Shown here: one piece after another, positions 34,819 to 42,187 of the stretch | Layout: the number at the start of each line of letters is the position of its first letter | Numbering within the stretch: the stretch's first letter is position 1 | Assembly (NCBI RefSeq): GCF_011045015.1 | Contig: NZ_JAAKZY010000028.1 | Location: forward strand, 1 to 64,000 | DNA from: Streptomyces scabichelini | Lineage (GTDB): Bacteria > Actinomycetota > Actinomycetes > Streptomycetales > Streptomycetaceae | Direction: 5' to 3' | Length of the DNA: 64,000 nt | Made by a program: the position numbers and the translations under genes | The notes under the pieces: generated by a model | Told to the model about the DNA's origin: nothing | What the model saw: the letters and a program-made list of their open reading frames with translations, nothing else | The model's database searches: none

Positions 34819-36129
34819 ATGTCGCTCCCGCGACGCATCATCTGTATCGCCGTTTCGGCCTCCGCCGCGCTGGCAACCGCCGCCTGCAGCTCCAACAGCA
34901 CCCCCACCGCAGCCGGCAGTGAGCCGCCAGTCAAGGCGGGCACCCAGCTCTACTTCGTAGACGGCAACACCGCCGACTACTCCGGTGATTTCGAGCCCGG
35001 CACTCTCAACGGTGTGCGCGCCACCCTGCCCGGCGGCAAGATCGGCGACGAGTTCCGGCAGAGGATCCTCAAGATCAACAGCAAGGTGAAGGACTTCACC
35101 TACGCTCCGGAGGCCTACGACGCCACGATCCTCTCTGCCCTGGCTGCGGTCGCCGCCAAGAACGACTCCGGCAAGGCGATCGCCGAGAAGGAGATCGGCA
35201 TCACCAGGGACGGGACGAAATGCACCAGCTTCAAGCAGTGCGCCGACCTACTCGCCGACGGAACGGACATCGACTACGACGGCGCCTCCGGCCCCATCGA
35301 GATGAACTCGACAGGAAGCCCGTCCGCGGCGACCGTCGGCATCTACCAATTCGGGCAGGACAACAACTACAAGAACGTCGGCTACGTCAACGGCACCACC
35401 CCGGACCAAGGCAACATCCGAGCCGACCAGAAGGTCAGCGGCCCAATTTCCAAGGGGGACGGCGCCCTTACGTTCGGCACCTTGCTCCCTGCCACCGGGG
35501 ACAGCTCCTTCCTCGGCGCCCCGCAGTTCGCCGGCGTGGACCTGGCCATTGACGAAATCAACAAGGCCGGGGGCGTGCTGGGCAAAAACGTGAAGCAGCT
35601 GAAGGGCGACTCCGGTGACGGGTCGCCGAACATCGCGCCGTCCGAGACCGACAAACTGCTCCGCGGTGGCGCCGACGTCATCATCGGCGCCGCTTCCTCT
35701 TCGGTGTCGCTGTCGGTCATCGACAAGATCACCGGGGCCGGCGTCGTCCAGATATCGGCCGGAAACACCTCGACCGCATTCGACACCTACCCCGACCACG
35801 GCATGTACTTCCGCACGGCCCCCTCCGACGTCCTGCAGGGGCAGGTGATGGCCCAGACCATCAGCGAGGACGGTCACAGCAACATCGCAATCGTCGCCCG
35901 ACAGGACGCCTACGGAGAGGCATTGGCGAAGAACGTCCGCTCCTTCTACGAGGAGTCCGGCGGCAAAGTCGTCTCCTCTGTCCTCTACGACGCGAACGCA
36001 GCCAACTACACGGCCGAGGTGGAGAAGGTGAAGGCCCAGCACCCGGACGCCATCGTGCTGATCTCGTTCGACGAAGCCAAGAAGATCGTCCCGGAACTCA
36101 TCAAAGCCGGCATCGGCCAGAACGGCTGA
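34819..36129 (+). CDS. livK: Branched-chain amino-acid-type substrate-binding lipoprotein, circularly permuted
   Basis: 436 residues from the ATG at 34819. Signal peptide and lipobox ATAAC with Cys23. Residues ~41-190 (TQLYFVDGN, FTYAPEAYDATILSALAAVA, IDYDGASGPIEMNSTG, TVGIYQFGQDNNY) correspond to the C-terminal part of E. coli LivJ (from TQFMGPEGV to its end). After a ~25-residue linker, residues 216-436 (LTFGTLLPATGDSSFLGAPQ, FAGVDLAIDEINKAGGVLGK, DVIIGAASSSVSLSV, NIAIVARQDAYGEAL) correspond to the LivJ N-terminal part, ending at ELIKAGIGQNG. The order is thus swapped, with the cut before one beta strand. All parts of the two-lobed fold are present, so a functional permuted protein is plausible. 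Last gene of the transporter operon. Confidence 0.88.
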   Translation: MSLPRRIICIAVSASAALATAACSSNSTPTAAGSEPPVKAGTQLYFVDGNTADYSGDFEPGTLNGVRATLPGGKIGDEFRQRILKINSKVKDFTYAPEAYDATILSALAAVAAKNDSGKAIAEKEIGITRDGTKCTSFKQCADLLADGTDIDYDGASGPIEMNSTGSPSAATVGIYQFGQDNNYKNVGYVNGTTPDQGNIRADQKVSGPISKGDGALTFGTLLPATGDSSFLGAPQFAGVDLAIDEINKAGGVLGKNVKQLKGDSGDGSPNIAPSETDKLLRGGADVIIGAASSSVSLSVIDKITGAGVVQISAGNTSTAFDTYPDHGMYFRTAPSDVLQGQVMAQTISEDGHSNIAIVARQDAYGEALAKNVRSFYEESGGKVVSSVLYDANAANYTAEVEKVKAQHPDAIVLISFDEAKKIVPELIKAGIGQNG

Positions 36130-36143
36130 GCCCGTACCCGGCC

Positions 36144-36185
36144 GGTGGTCGTGGCTGACGGATCCGCCCCGCAGCCACGACCACC
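36144..36185 (+). terminator. Strong hairpin after livK
   Basis: GGTGGTCGTGGCTG (36144-36157) pairs perfectly with CAGCCACGACCACC (36172-36185), a 14-bp G/C-rich stem with a 14-nt loop. It lies 14 bp after the livK stop and 41 bp before the next start. Actinobacterial terminators often lack a T-run, so this fits. Confidence 0.7.
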
Positions 36186-36226
36186 CGGACTGCCGTATCG
36201 CCCGTGGAGTGGGAGAAGGGTTTCGC

Positions 36227-37459
36227 ATGACCACCAGACCAACAAAAGCCATGCCTACCGCCACCGCAGAGCACGGTGCCGACCCTGATTTTGACACGGT
36301 GTACGACCGCGCCACTTTCGGGTCAGCGAAATGGGCCAACCAATGGGACGAATTCTCACCGCGTGTCCGGGGCGAGGATCTGCTTTCGCTATGGACGGCC
36401 GACATGGACTTCCGGGCACCGAAAACCGTCATCGACCGCCTGCGCGCCGCTGCGGACCACGGTATCTACGGCTACACCCTGCGCGACCCGGAACACTTCC
36501 AGATCGTGCAGAACTGGTTCACCGTCAGGCACGGCTGGACACCGCCGGTGGAAACGCTTCTCCCGGCCCCTGCGATCATGTCCTCGGTCGCAGCAATCTT
36601 GCGCACCTTCACCGCCCCCGGAGATGGGGTGATCGTCCAATCACCGGTCTACTCGCCGAACTTCGAGGCCATTACCGGTAACCACCGGCGGCTGCTCGTG
36701 AACCGGCTACGGCTCATCGACAACCGCTACGAGTTCGACCTCGACAACCTGGCCGAGCTGGCTGCATCCGGCGCGAAGGTGCTATTGCTCTGCAACCCCC
36801 ACAATCCCTCGGGCCGGAGCTGGACGGCCGACGAGTTGCTCGCCGTGAACGACATCTGTGCGCGCTACGACCTTCTGGTGATTTCCGACGAGATTCACTG
36901 CGACATCCGACTGAACGGCCGGCCCCACGTCGTCTACGCCTCGATCAGCAGCGACGCCGCCCGCCGAGCATTCATCTGCACTGCCCCCACGAAGACCTTC
37001 AACCTTGCCGGCCTGCCATCGGCCACACTCTCGGTTGCCGATCCATCCCTGCGTTCGGAACTGCTGAACGCCATGCGGGCATCGTTCATGATCAACGCGC
37101 ACTATTTCGGTCGTCTCGCCTTAGAGACTGCCTACACGACAGGTGGTCCGTGGCTCGACCGGCTGACCGACTATCTCAAGGGCAACGTGGCCTTCGTGCA
37201 CGAGTTCGTCCAAGAGCGACTGCCCGAGATCACGCCGATGCCGCCCGACGCATCGTTCCTGGTCTGGCTGGAGGCTCGTGAGCTTGACGCTCGTGTGGGC
37301 GGGCTGCACCAGTTCCTTGTCGACCGTGCGGCTGTCAATCTCTACGACGGCCGGGTCTACGGCCCCGGAGGAGAGGGGTACGTCCGACTCAACGTCGGCT
37401 GCCCCCGGAAGGTGCTGACTGAGGCGCTCGAACGCATCGATCGTGCGCTGTCACGCTAG
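36227..37459 (+). CDS. MalY/PatB-type PLP aminotransferase (cystathionine beta-lyase-like)
   Basis: 410 residues from the ATG at 36227 with GGAGAAGG upstream. Fold-type I class I/II aminotransferase of the MalY/PatB group: LLSLWTADMDFRAP near the N-terminus, LLCNPHNPSGRSWT (~187-200), SDEIHCDI (~220-227), and the PLP lysine Lys256 in APTKTFNLAGL. MalY/PatB proteins cleave cystathionine or similar C-S substrates, or transaminate. It follows the liv operon after a hairpin, so it may process the imported amino acid but be separately controlled. Codon 299 is TTA (37121-37123), implying possible bldA dependence. Confidence 0.88.
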   Translation: MTTRPTKAMPTATAEHGADPDFDTVYDRATFGSAKWANQWDEFSPRVRGEDLLSLWTADMDFRAPKTVIDRLRAAADHGIYGYTLRDPEHFQIVQNWFTVRHGWTPPVETLLPAPAIMSSVAAILRTFTAPGDGVIVQSPVYSPNFEAITGNHRRLLVNRLRLIDNRYEFDLDNLAELAASGAKVLLLCNPHNPSGRSWTADELLAVNDICARYDLLVISDEIHCDIRLNGRPHVVYASISSDAARRAFICTAPTKTFNLAGLPSATLSVADPSLRSELLNAMRASFMINAHYFGRLALETAYTTGGPWLDRLTDYLKGNVAFVHEFVQERLPEITPMPPDASFLVWLEARELDARVGGLHQFLVDRAAVNLYDGRVYGPGGEGYVRLNVGCPRKVLTEALERIDRALSR

Positions 37460-37559
37460 CCCTCCTCGGCCTCACCGCCACGAGTGACTGCCCGCAGCGG
37501 GACCAGCGGTGGCCTCGGCGCGGGCGGTGGCCCGGTCGGGCCAGAGCGGGTGTCCACGA

Positions 37560-37935
37560 TCAAGGGGGAGCTTCAAAGAGGTGCTTGACCGGCACGCCGG
37601 GCTCCTCGGCGCGACGCCGACGCAGATGGTCGCGGTACGGGCCGACCCCGCCACGGCGACACCTGGCTCAAGACCGCTTTGTACATGGCCGGTTCAAGCG
37701 CCGCCCGGATGAAGGGCACCTACCTCGGCGCCCAGTTTCGAAGGCTGGTGCCGCACCGCGGCGTGAAACGGGCGACCGTCGCGCTCGACCGGGAACGGAT
37801 CGCCGCCGCGGGCCACTCGCCCGTCCTCGACGGCGACGGCACGCCTGCGCGGACACCGGCCGTGCTGGACCGAAACAGGACTTCCTCGAAGATCGAACGG
37901 GCCGACATCGTCGTCACCGAACTGGCCGGGCCGCC
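37560..37935 (+). pseudogene. IS110-family transposase C-terminal fragment
   Basis: The + strand reads SRPLCTWP-like sequence in one frame and ALYMAGSSAARMKGTYLGAQ, FRRLVPHRGVKRATVAL in another. The latter resembles the IS110 C-terminal block (AAxAAARTKGTYLxALYRRLxxRRGxKRAxVAVAHS). It then degenerates through frameshifts up to the end of the amidohydrolase gene. Confidence 0.45.
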
Positions 37936-37942
37936 TCCGCTA

Positions 37943-38711
37943 CTACTCCCAGCCCAGTACCCGTGCCGCGTTGTCCTTGAGGATCAAGGGTCGTACGTCG
38001 TCCTTGATCGCCAGCCCGGTGAAGTCGGCCATCCAGCGGTCGGGAGTGACAACGGGGAAGTCCGAGCCGAACAGCACCTTGTGTTTGAGGAAGCTGTCGG
38101 CGGCGCGTATGAGCTGGGGCGGGAAGTACTTCGGTGACCAGCCCGACAGGTCGATGTAGACGTTGGCCTTGTGGGTGGCGATGGAGATCGCGGCGTCCTG
38201 CCAGGGCACCGAGGGATGTGCCATGACGATGGTCAGGTCGGGGAAGTCGGCGGCGACGTCGTCGAGGAGCATCGGGTCGGAGTGGCGCAGCTTGATGCCT
38301 CGCCCGCCGGGCAGACCGGCGCCTATGCCGGTCTGTCCGGTGTGGAACAGGGCGGGGACGCCGAGTTCGGCGAGGGCTTCGTAGAGCGGGTAGTGACGGA
38401 CATCATTGGGCTGGAAGGCCTGCAGGCTGGGGTGGAACCGATCCGAAGGGGATGAGTACGTCGGGATGTTCGGCGGCCTGGTCGGCGATCTCCTCGCTGG
38501 AGAGGGCCGGATGGCCGGTTGCGGCGGTGGCGTCGACCGTGAACACGACTGCGGCCATGCGCCTTGCGCGGTAGTGCTCGGCGATTTGGGTGAGGGTGGG
38601 CGTGCGGTTCTCGGAAGATTTGAAGTAGGACGCCGAGGCGTCCATGAGCTCGTCGTCGAGTGAGTAGCAGCCGTGGGCGTCCTGTTCGACGTGGACGTGG
38701 ACATCGATGGC
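37943..38711 (-). pseudogene. Amidohydrolase (ACMSD-like), main part, disrupted
   Basis: Reading leftward from the IS21 insertion point the frame begins IDVHVHVEQDAHGCYSLDDE, carrying the metal-binding HxH, then ARRMAAVVFTVDATAATGHP and EHPDVLIPFGSV. There the frame is lost; another continues FHPSLQAFQPNDVRHYPLYE, ALFHTGQTGIGAG, TIVMAHPSVPWQDA and LFGSDFPVVTPDRWMADFTG, with His and Asp ligands of the amidohydrolase-2 fold, ending GWE. A deletion of roughly 20 codons at about 38440 (GSV fused to FHP) causes the shift. The first nine codons lie beyond the IS at 42120-42145. Twice broken, so not functional. Confidence 0.8.
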
Positions 38712-38712
38712 T

Positions 38713-38806
38713 TGGCTTCGAACGAGTCCTCTGGCCCCAGAGGAACGAGTCTTCTGGCCCCGATTAGCGATCTTCGGGGCCTGCTGTGAACGAGTTGATT
38801 GGCCCC
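38713..38806. repeat. IS21 left-end multiple repeats
   Basis: Three related units ending TGGCCCC: L1 38713-38738, L2 about 38741-38761 (GGAACGAGTCTTCTGGCCCC), L3 38785-38806 (TGTGAACGAGTTGATTGGCC...). L3 resembles the extreme right end and could be an older inner left end. Such arrays are IstA-binding sites in IS21 elements. Confidence 0.65.
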
Positions 38807-38918
38807 ACCTGAGTCCGTGAGAGCCGTGCGCGGCTCACTTTCTGGGTGCCAGGCCGACGGCCTGCACTGGTGACTGCTTGCGGTCGGCGCAATTCCTGAC
38901 ATCTTCTCCGGCCGGTGG

Positions 38919-39407
38919 TCATTCGATCCCGAGGGGTCCGATGCCCAGATCCTCACGCATGCGGCGGCGCATCTCAGCCATGGCCGTGCGGCGCTGTTGG
39001 ATGAAGGCTCGGTCCTCGGCGGAGCCGACGGCCACCCCGCGGGCATAGGCGTCGCGCATCCGACGCAGGCTGTGAAACGCCTCGTTCCCGGCCGCAACAA
39101 CGAGCGGCGGACCCACGAGCCAGAGCTGCTCGCTTGCCGTGTGCAATCCGGTCCCACGGAAGGCTTCGCGCACCGCCGCATCACGCGCTGACTCGGACAT
39201 GTGATCGCCCAGGGCGACAGCCCGTATCTCTTCCCCCGCGTCTTTGAGGGCGGAGGCGTACTCGGTGTACACGGCGCGCCGCACTTCCAGAGCGTGTCGT
39301 GCTTCCTCGCGCCGCCACCTGTTGCGATCGGCGATCAGGGTGGCGGCGATGCCGATAGCGGCACCTGTCAGCGTGGAGAGCAGAGGCATCCAGTCCATGC
39401 GCCGCAT
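38919..39407 (-). CDS. IS21 passenger: small membrane-anchored protein
   Basis: 162 residues from the ATG at 39407. One N-terminal membrane segment (MPLLSTLTGAAIGIAATLIA) is followed by a long charged helical region (RNRWRREEARHALEVRRAVY, AEMRRRMREDLGIG), probably a cytoplasmic coiled-coil-like domain. Such one-pass proteins are common hypothetical proteins in Streptomyces. It lies inside the IS ends on the same strand as istA/istB and is not part of standard IS21 elements. Function unknown. Confidence 0.65.
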   Translation of the reverse strand: MRRMDWMPLLSTLTGAAIGIAATLIADRNRWRREEARHALEVRRAVYTEYASALKDAGEEIRAVALGDHMSESARDAAVREAFRGTGLHTASEQLWLVGPPLVVAAGNEAFHSLRRMRDAYARGVAVGSAEDRAFIQQRRTAMAEMRRRMREDLGIGPLGIE

Positions 39408-39527
39408 GCTGTCTCAACCACTGCTGCGACACCAGCGGCTCACTCGGCTCAAGCCGGTCATGCTGCCATGGCCTCGGGGTGCCGGCGAATAGGCCGCTCG
39501 CCCCGCCGAGGACCGAGCCCGGTCTGT

Positions 39528-40322
39528 TCAGGAGGCTGCGGTGGCCTGTTGGCGGGCTTTGGTGTGGGCGAGCCGATAGGAGTCGCTGCCGGTCTCGATG
39601 ATGTTGCCGCCGAAGGTGAGGCGGTCCACGATAGCCGCGCAGAGCCGGGGATCGGTGAAGGTCTTGGTCCACGAGGAGAACGACTCATTGGAGGCGATCG
39701 CCATGCTGTTCTTTTCCTCGCGCTCGGTCAGAACCTGGAACAGCAGTTCGGCGCCGCGCCGGTCCAGCTCCATATAGCCCAGCTCATCAATACAGAGAAG
39801 ATCGACCCGTCCGTAGCGGGCGATGGTCTTGGTCAGTACCTTCTCGTCGGCGGCCTCCACAAGTTCGTTGACGAGCTTGGTGGCCAGGACGTACTTGACC
39901 CGGAACCCGGCCATCGCGGCCTCGGTGCCCAACGCGATCAACAGGTGTGATTTGCCGGTGCCTGAGTCGCCGATCAGACACAGCGGCAGTCCTTTGCGGA
40001 CCCATTCGCAGGAGGCCAGGGTATGGATGGCGGCGGGGTCGATGGCGGGGTTCGCGTCGAACTCGAAGGTGCGCAGTGCCTTCTCGCGGGGGAAGCCTGC
40101 GGCTTTGATCCGGCGCTCGGAACGACGGCGGTTGCGGTCGTCGCATTCGGCCATCAGCAGCTCGGCCAGGAACCCGCGGTAGGTCATCTGGTCGCGGGCC
40201 GCGGCGTCGGCGAGCTCGCAGAACTGGCCGCGCATCGTGGGCAGCCGCAGGTTGCGGCAGGCCGCGTCGATGGCGGCATCGGCAGCCGGTTCGGTCAGGC
40301 CGCGGTGACGGGTGACGCTCAT
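39528..40322 (-). CDS. istB: IstB-type transposition helper ATPase
   Basis: 264 residues from the ATG at 40322, overlapping the expected istA end region. DnaC-like AAA+ features: Walker A IGDSGTGKSH (~117-126), Walker B VDLLCIDELGYMELD, sensor SNESFSSW and IVDRLTFGGNIIETG. It regulates target choice and stimulates IstA in IS21 transposition. Full length and apparently intact. Confidence 0.95.
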   Translation of the reverse strand: MSVTRHRGLTEPAADAAIDAACRNLRLPTMRGQFCELADAAARDQMTYRGFLAELLMAECDDRNRRRSERRIKAAGFPREKALRTFEFDANPAIDPAAIHTLASCEWVRKGLPLCLIGDSGTGKSHLLIALGTEAAMAGFRVKYVLATKLVNELVEAADEKVLTKTIARYGRVDLLCIDELGYMELDRRGAELLFQVLTEREEKNSMAIASNESFSSWTKTFTDPRLCAAIVDRLTFGGNIIETGSDSYRLAHTKARQQATAAS

Positions 40323-40335
40323 AGCGGGAACTCCC

Positions 40336-41973
40336 TCAGCTGGTGGGACGCCCGGACGATGGGCGGGTGTGACGCAGGAGTTGGTCGTAGGCGGCCACCG
40401 ACGGAAGCGGACGCGGGTCCGGCGGGAGCGCGGCCAGCCGGCGCGCGGTCAGCGACACCACCGGAGAGGCGATCCGGCCGAGTGCCGTGTCCGGGCTGGC
40501 CTGGCTCGGGGCCTCGTGTTCGGCGGCCCGGCGTGCTTCCAGGGCGACCGCGTCCGAGGTCACAGCCCCAGCCCGCAGGGCGGCGGCGATCCCGGCGACG
40601 ACGTGGTCGTGGCTCATATGCCGGTGCAGCAGCAGGACTTCGATCAGCGCGCGGGTGCCGGCCGCGTCGCCGTGCGCGCGGCTGGTGGCTTCCCACCAGG
40701 CGTCGTGCACCGGGGTGAACTTCCCCGCCGCGCGGGCCTGGTCCAGCGCGGTGGCCCCGGGCAGCGCGCCGGGCTTGCGCAGGAGTCCTTCCAGGTAGTG
40801 GTCCAGGTCCAGGCGGCTGCCGCCGCGGGTGGCCAGGCGTTCGTGGCGGGCGACTTCGGTGCGGCCGTCGTAGACCACCACCTCGGAGGCGTGTAGCAGG
40901 ACGCGGACCTGGCGGCCGATCAGCCGCACCGGTACCGAGTAGTGGTTCATCCGCACGGTGATCTGCGCACAGCGGTCCACCCGTGGGGTCAGCAGCCGGC
41001 CGGTCTCGAAGTGGTCCTCGGGCAGCGGCTGAAGCAGGGGTTTCTCGATGGCGAAGTACTCGCCGACGGTGCGTGGGCGCTCGCCGATCCGGCGCTGGTC
41101 GTCCTGCTGGTCCCATGCGTCGATCCGGGCGTTGAGCTCGGCCAGGGTGGCGACTTCGGGGACGGGAACGAGGTGGTTGCGGCGGAATCGGCCGACTTAG
41201 CCCTCGACGCCGCCCTTCTCGTGGGCGCCGTCGATGCCCGGCTTGCAGTAGAAGACCTCCAGGCCGGCCCAGGAGCGGAACGCGGTCCAGCGCTCGGTCT
41301 CCACCCGGGCGCGGGTGAAGCCGAGGACCTGGGCGACCGCAGAGCTGAGGTTGTCGTAGCGGACTTTTCCGCGCGGCAATCCTCCCAGCACCTGGAAGGC
41401 ATGGAGGTGGCCCTCGAAGAAGGCTTCCTGGGCCTGCGAGATGAAGATGCGGTGGATGGCCTTTCCGGAGAAGGAGAGCCGGAAGACGAACAGGTAGCAC
41501 AGGGTGCGTACGCCGTTCAGGGTGATGTAGACGTCGCCGAAGTCGACCTCGGCCTTTTCGCCGGGCCGGTGGGTCTGCGGGATGAACACGCTGGGCGGTC
41601 CGCGGCCCTCTTCGACCCAGATCTCGGGCTTGCGGCGCCTGATGTAGTCGCGGACCCGGCCGTAGGAGACGTTGTCCATGCCGTGCTCGTCCACCAGCCG
41701 GTCGAAGACCCGCTTGGCGGTGTGGCTCTGCTTGCGCGGGGCGTCCAGGTCGGAACGCAGAATCGCGTCGATCAGGTGCTTGTAGGGGTCGATCACCGAT
41801 GGCCGCGGAGGGAACGGCTTGCGTGGGGTCGGCCATGGAGAGGTGAGAGCCTCGCGGATCAGCCGTCGGTGGACCCCGTAGCGGCGGGAGAGTTCATGGA
41901 TCGACAACTTTTCCGTACGCGAGTCCCGGCGGATCGCCGCGAAGAGCTCGACCTTGGATCTCGGGCCGTCCAT
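40336..41973 (-). pseudogene. istA: IstA transposase with an in-frame stop
   Basis: From an ATG at 41973 (MDGPRSKVELFAAIRRDSRT) the frame has the helix-turn-helix IHELSRRYGVHRRLIREALT, the DDE core start EKAEVDFGDVYITLNG, and KVRYDNLSSAVAQVLG. The region of the third acidic residue is KPGIDGAHEKGGVEG, and a TAA (complement of 41197-41199) follows it. The same frame then continues VGRFRRNHLVPVPEVATLAE to the normal end (HYLEGLLRKPGALPG). A single nonsense codon thus truncates a 545-residue protein after the catalytic core. Unless suppressed or supplied in trans, the element is immobile. Confidence 0.85.
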
Positions 41974-42071
41974 CCGGGCCCCCTGCCTCTCGGAAGCACA
42001 TTGATGCTCCCACCGCAAGGCCGCCCCTGGGGCCACTTCTGACGAACACTCATACCCCGATCAAGCCCCAG

Positions 42072-42119
42072 GGGCCACAGGACTCGTTCCAATGGGGCCA
42101 GAGAAGTCATTCACAGCCA
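42072..42119. repeat. IS21 right-end repeats
   Basis: Outer unit 42094-42119 and an inner unit 42071-42090 (complement GGAACGAGTCCTGTGGCCCC) match left-end units L1 and L2 in inverted orientation and the same order. Confidence 0.7.
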
Positions 42120-42145
42120 ATGGCGTCCAGTGTGGTGAGTTCCAT
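42120..42145 (-). pseudogene. First nine codons of the interrupted amidohydrolase
   Basis: From the ATG at 42145, with GGGAGA upstream, the strand reads MELTTLDAI before meeting the IS21 end. Joined across the element (one ATGGC copy removed), it continues in frame as DVHVHVEQDAHG at 38706. The start lies 42 bp after the ligase stop, so the amidohydrolase was the fourth gene of this operon. Confidence 0.8.
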
Positions 42146-42187
42146 GCTGTGTTCTCCCGGTACGGGTGGTCGCCGTGGGCTGTCGCG

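Larger units (their letters stand above)
38712..42119 (-). mobile_element. IS21-type insertion element with passenger gene
   Basis: The element is bounded by 26-bp imperfect terminal inverted repeats (left 38713-38738 TGGCTTCGAACGAGTCC..., right complement of 42094-42119 TGGCTGTGAATGACTTC...) and a 5-bp target duplication ATGGC (38707-38711 and 42120-42124). It contains istA (nonsense mutation), istB and an extra gene at 38919-39407. Removing it restores an in-frame N-terminus for the amidohydrolase. At ~3.4 kb it is longer than usual IS21 elements because of the ~0.7-kb left segment. Confidence 0.85.

Noticed and set aside
40319..41836. Long + and - frames overlapping istA
   Set aside because: Arg/Pro-rich shadow frames of a GC-rich gene; the istA frame carries the motifs.
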